Assembly: GCA_947650365.1 (NCBI GenBank)
Contig: OX393554.1
Coordinates: 36,724,482-36,788,481 of the forward strand
Length of the DNA stretch: 64,000 nucleotides
DNA from: Chamaelirium japonicum
Taxonomy: Eukaryota; Streptophyta; Magnoliopsida; Liliales; Melanthiaceae
Direction: 5' to 3'
Position 1 is the first letter of the stretch, and every line of letters starts with the position of its first letter. The translations under genes were made by a program, and so were the position numbers. The notes under the pieces were generated by a model. That model had not been told where the DNA came from, ran no database searches, and saw only the letters and a program-made list of their open reading frames with translations. Below are positions 60,802-64,000 of this stretch, one piece after another.

Positions 60802-61707
60802 TGTGGGGGAAAATCTTCGTGCCGACCCGAAGACTCTCGCAGCACCAGTCAATTGGAGTTGAAGTCGACGTCGAAGATCGTTGATCGATCTATTGATGGA
60901 TGTTGTTGCTTTTGATAAGTCAATAGAAAGTGATATGCAATCAGAGAGATTGTGACACGAGATGTGATCTCGGAGTTCAGCCGAAGCCTACGTCTCCGTG
61001 CTATAGGGAGCAACCCGAATTCACTAACACTTCAGTTGAAGTGACCTCGACAGGCCGAGTGTCACTGAAAACCCTCTGATCTCTTTTAAGGAGAAAAGAA
61101 GATCAAGGAGAGATGGTAGATCAGAAGTTGAAAATCCCAGAGCTCTGGTTCTGAAAGTCAGATCTCAGAGTGGAAATCAGAATTTTCGGATCCTTTTACA
61201 TTCGTAGGCACTGCTATTTATAGGATTCTCTGGTGGGAATTCTGGGTTAAATGGCGGTTTCTGTCGTCGTATCTGGGGATTCTCCAGGTAAAGCTAGCGG
61301 GCCCCGCTACCGTCTTCTGGGGGATTCCACAGGCTCGTGGGCCTTCCGGGCAGGGCCGGTGGGTCCCATGGTAGTCTTCGTGGGCCCACCAGGCAGGGCC
61401 GGTGGGTCCCATGGTAGTCTTCGTGGGCCCACCAGGCAGGGCTGGTGGGTCCCATGGTAGTCTTCGTGGGCCCACCAGGCAGGGCTGGTGGGTCCAGTGG
61501 TAGTCTTCGTGGGCCCACCAGGCAGGGCCGGTGGGTCCCGTGGTAGTCTTCGTGGGCCCACCAGGCAGGGCTGGTGGGTCCAGTGGTAGTCTTCGTGGGC
61601 CCACCAGGCAGGGCCGGTGGGTCCCGTGGTAGTCTTCGTGGGCCCACCAGGCAGGGCCGGTGGGTCCCGTGGTAGTTGGTAGACTTCTGCCAAAATTTGC
61701 ACCCACA
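60802..61707 (-). repeat. 5' LTR of the inner element (906 bp)
   Basis: Same length and borders as 48338-49243. The 43-bp array (about eight units) lies at about 61344-61680 and the TATA box at 61222-61215. Confidence 0.95.
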
Positions 61708-61712
61708 GTCAA
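61708..61712. repeat. Target duplication of the inner element, right
   Basis: GTCAA, identical to 48333-48337. The sequence after it continues exon 2 of the outer antisense gene. Confidence 0.93.
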
Positions 61713-63828
61713 CATCACCCAAACTCCTTATTTTCTGAGCCGGGCCAGCAGGAGTACCTACAATCCATGCAATAGTTCAAAGTGTTATAAGTATTTTCAA
61801 GCTTCAAAGACAAAGCAGTCAATCAAAGCAAATTAGTACAGATACCTGAAGCCTCGACCTGAGGAGCCTTTCCCTTCCCACGGTCGAAGTTCTTACCCTT
61901 GGGGGTCGATTTCTCCTTGATAGGGGTTGACTCTGGCAAAGGTTGGGGGTAGCATCACCCACCCGGCTTCCTCTCTCCAAGTGAGCAGGAGAGGGAACAT
62001 CCCGAGGAGGTGACGCATCCTTTTCTCCCTGATACTCGTCTGGCTGACCGAGCCCTGCCACCATGGCTGCTACCTCCTCAGCCAGAGATCGTGAAGGGGG
62101 TGGGGGTTGTTCAACCTCCACACCCCCACTTGTAGTTGGCCCTCCCAGACGGGGAACTTCGGGAGGTATCTGATCGAGGGGTGTAGGGTTGCTTCCAACC
62201 CCACCGCTCCCCGATATCCTGATCTTGAAGTGCAGAGGATTCTTTTTCAGCTCCCCGAAGTCGTAGGTGGGAATCACTCTAGGGCCATCGCTCGTTGCGT
62301 CCATTACCCTCTCCATCCTGCGAGCTTTTTCTTCGTCTATAAGGATCGGCTGCGAGTCCTCATCATCAGCTCCACCAGTGGGGGTGGGAGGAACAATGGG
62401 GGTGGGAGGAATTTCTTCCTCACCACCCCCATGTCCTTCGGCACCACCAGTGGGGGGGGGAGGAATTTCTTCCTCGCCACCCCCATGACTGCCATCATCA
62501 TCTTCATCTTCATCTTCATCATCATCTTCTCCGTCTTCTTCTCCATCGCTGCCTGTGCCCTCATCCTCCTCATCTCCGCCCTCCTCCTCCCTCTCTACTT
62601 CCTCTTCTTCACCTTCATCCTTCTTTTTCCCTTCATCCTCCTCCTATTTGATGGGGATTTTTCTCTTCTTCTTCGCCGGACCCTTTGGATTTACCAGCTT
62701 CTCCTCCGAGGGCAAGCTGCGCCTGGCTCCATAAGTTTTCTTCTCAAACCGAAGCTTTCTAACAATTTTTCCAGACTGGAGGTCCTCCTCATAGTCTGAG
62801 TAGATAACTTCATTATCTTCATAGTGAAGCTTCGATCGATGGAGAAGGTTGGCCTTGCCATGCCGAACCGGGCAGTTCGAGAACTACTTCCAAGATCGAG
62901 TCCCGTAGGTCAACTCCAGAAAGAGATTATCGACAGCCCCCACCTGCTCCGGAGGCCACGCAAGAGCTCCTCCTGCACAGAACATGTCTGTCTCTTCTTG
63001 CACCTTGTACCGAGGAACCTCAGGAACTGACATTGGAGTCCAGGCACCAGACACCGACAGCGGCCTGTCCGTGTAAAGTTTGTCGGAACCAATGGTATCG
63101 ATGATCGGGCGTAGGGCAGAGACACCCATCAAATAATAGAATGGGCTATCCTTCCTCCAGGCCCATCGGTAGTGGTAGAAGAAATATCCCATCTCTATCC
63201 GAGCTTCTTCACCTTCGGGAAGGCTGGAATAGCATTTCCTCAGCTCCTCCTGGAAGTCCGACTCTACGCGACAGAAAGCATAGATGATCCTCCAGGAGTT
63301 TCCAGTCACCTGCCCGGGGCAGAGACCAGAAATGTTCAATAACCTCGCAGCGAAGGGAGGCAGTGGAAGGCGCAGTCCGCAGTTAAGTTGGCCGATCGTG
63401 ACGATAGTTCCCATCAATTGCTCCTTGCTCGCGTACTTGACAAAGATTGTCCGCCTGTCAATACCAAAAGCTGACAGAATTCCTGGAAGCGCTGGCCGGG
63501 CCTTCCCCTCAGTGAAACATGCTAACAGCTTCTGCAGTTTCTCCCTCTTCACATCTGTGAGTTTGCCCCCCGTGTTGTACCCAAATTCTGGTTCCACCGA
63601 TAGAGGTAGCTGAGGGTGGAGGACGAACTTTGCCTTGGGAATATGCTCTGGCCTTGACGGTGCAGAAGCGAATCCCACTCCTTGGTGCCTCTTACCTAGT
63701 TGGCCAAGCTCTATCAACTCAGCCTTGCCCTTGCCACGGCCCGTCGGGACAGATGTTTCTTCAGCGATTTCCTTCCCCTTCCTCTTGGATGGAACCGAGA
63801 CCTTCTTCGAACTACCGGAGGAGGCCAT
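61708..63828 (-). pseudogene. Outer antisense gene, 5' part (exon 1 and start of exon 2), decayed
   Basis: Exon 1 runs from the ATG at 63828 (MASSGSSKKVSV) to 61846, with an 88-bp GT-AG intron, and exon 2 from 61757 to the insertion point. The first 314 codons parallel the inner protein. Then a TAG at 62886-62884 replaces the Gln codon of the inner copy (CAG to TAG). A second TAG lies at 62646-62644 and a frameshift near 61945-61956. The KKKRK motif, acidic tract and GVGSNPTPLDQIPP segment are still recognisable. The rest of the gene lies at 48332-47626, on the other side of the inner retrotransposon. Intact, it would be of similar length to the 873-aa inner protein. Confidence 0.9.
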
Positions 63829-63930
63829 TCGATCGATCGAAAGGGAACAGAGAAAGGGAGATCGGAAGCAAAGGCTCTGGACTTCAAAAAAATTCTGAAA
63901 GCGTGAGGCAAAAATGACAGCCAGTAAAAC

Positions 63931-63980
63931 TTATATACCCAGGGTAAAACAGGTACGCAAATCGAGAAGACACGTGTCTT
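63931..63980 (-). promoter_or_regulatory. Candidate promoter of the outer antisense gene
   Basis: A TATATAA box (63937-63931) lies about 100 bp before the ATG. The 14-bp palindrome AAGACACGTGTCTT (63980-63967) with a G-box core lies about 30 bp further upstream. The arrangement matches 51367-51420 in the inner element. Confidence 0.68.
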
Positions 63981-64000
63981 CACCATATCAAATCGCGTGT

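Larger units (their letters stand above)
48338..61707 (-). mobile_element. Inner Tat-type gypsy retrotransposon, complete structure
   Basis: The element is 13,370 bp on the minus strand. Order: 5' LTR (61707-60802), primer site, gag-protease (60656-58188), pol after a UAG (58187-54896), tandem array (54800-54470), an antisense spliced gene (51510-54288, plus strand), a 118-bp hairpin array (51065-49365), polypurine tract, 3' LTR (49243-48338). Both LTRs are 906 bp and differ at only about ten sites by eye, so insertion is fairly recent. GTCAA flanks both sides. Integrase lacks a chromodomain and a second RNase H domain is present, both Tat traits. The UAG and a deletion in the RNase H linker make this copy doubtful as an autonomous element. 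Confidence 0.94.
44070..64000 (+). mobile_element. Outer Tat-type gypsy element, gag-only, with nested insertion
   Basis: Plus-strand order: 5'-truncated LTR (44070-44832), primer site, gag (44988-46712), spacer, tandem array (47021-47420), then a gene antisense to the element. The antisense gene is split by the inner element (48338-61707) and resumes at 61708-63828. No protease, reverse transcriptase or integrase lies between gag and the array, so the element is non-autonomous. The 3' LTR lies beyond the window. The inner element shows where pol would be expected. Additional antisense ORFs between pol and the 3' LTR are known in Tat-lineage elements such as Grande. Confidence 0.88.

Noticed and set aside
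1-64000. tRNA, rRNA or other structured RNA genes
   Set aside because: No segment with a tRNA-like clover-leaf or conserved rRNA words was noticed by eye; this was not exhaustively computed.

Overview
The window is nuclear DNA from a flowering plant. It shows spliced genes with GT-AG introns, a Mutator-like transposon (MULE), a hAT-type terminus, Ty3-gypsy LTR retrotransposons of the Tat type, and a very large satellite. I cannot name the species. Only one ordinary host gene is visible; nearly everything else is transposable or repetitive.

Layout. (1) 1-5273: a small three-exon minus-strand gene (exons 4708-4672, 4561-4449, 307-134; 107 aa) that resembles the BORCS8 family of lysosome-positioning proteins. 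It has a 4.1-kb intron filled with repeat debris. (2) 5274-16879: a complete 11.6-kb MULE inserted 565 bp upstream of that gene's start codon. It has 82-bp terminal inverted repeats (one mismatch) and a perfect 10-bp target duplication. It carries an apparently intact two-exon MURA transposase on the minus strand. On the plus strand it carries a nine-exon DUF1985 / coiled-coil / ULP1 cysteine protease gene, the arrangement known from Kaonashi-type MULEs. Two arrays of the same 91-bp hairpin unit flank the protease gene. (3) 17015-19313: the end of a hAT-like element, a 500-N gap, and the 5' end (LTR, primer site, start of gag) of a gypsy element. (4) 19314-44069: 24.8 kb of 23/28-bp satellite whose orientation reverses about 30 times. 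(5) 44070-64000: two nested relatives of one Tat-type family. The outer element (plus strand; truncated 5' LTR, gag, no pol) carries a spliced gene antisense to itself. The inner element (minus strand, 48338-61707, two 906-bp LTRs, 5-bp duplication GTCAA) landed inside exon 2 of that antisense gene.

How the parts relate. The inner element has gag-protease and pol in one frame separated by a single UAG whose context matches the tobamovirus-type readthrough motif. Its pol is further broken by a deletion and frameshift in the RNase H linker. Its own antisense gene (51510-54288, three exons, 873 aa) is intact. That gene has a nuclear-localisation-like motif, an acidic middle, a coiled-coil end and a promoter with a 14-bp palindromic G-box, and it lies between two tandem arrays. 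The outer copy of the antisense gene is decayed (two TAG codons, one frameshift, and the inner insertion). The most promising material for follow-up is the protease-bearing MULE with its hairpin arrays, the retrotransposon antisense gene, the UAG context, and the strand-flipping satellite.
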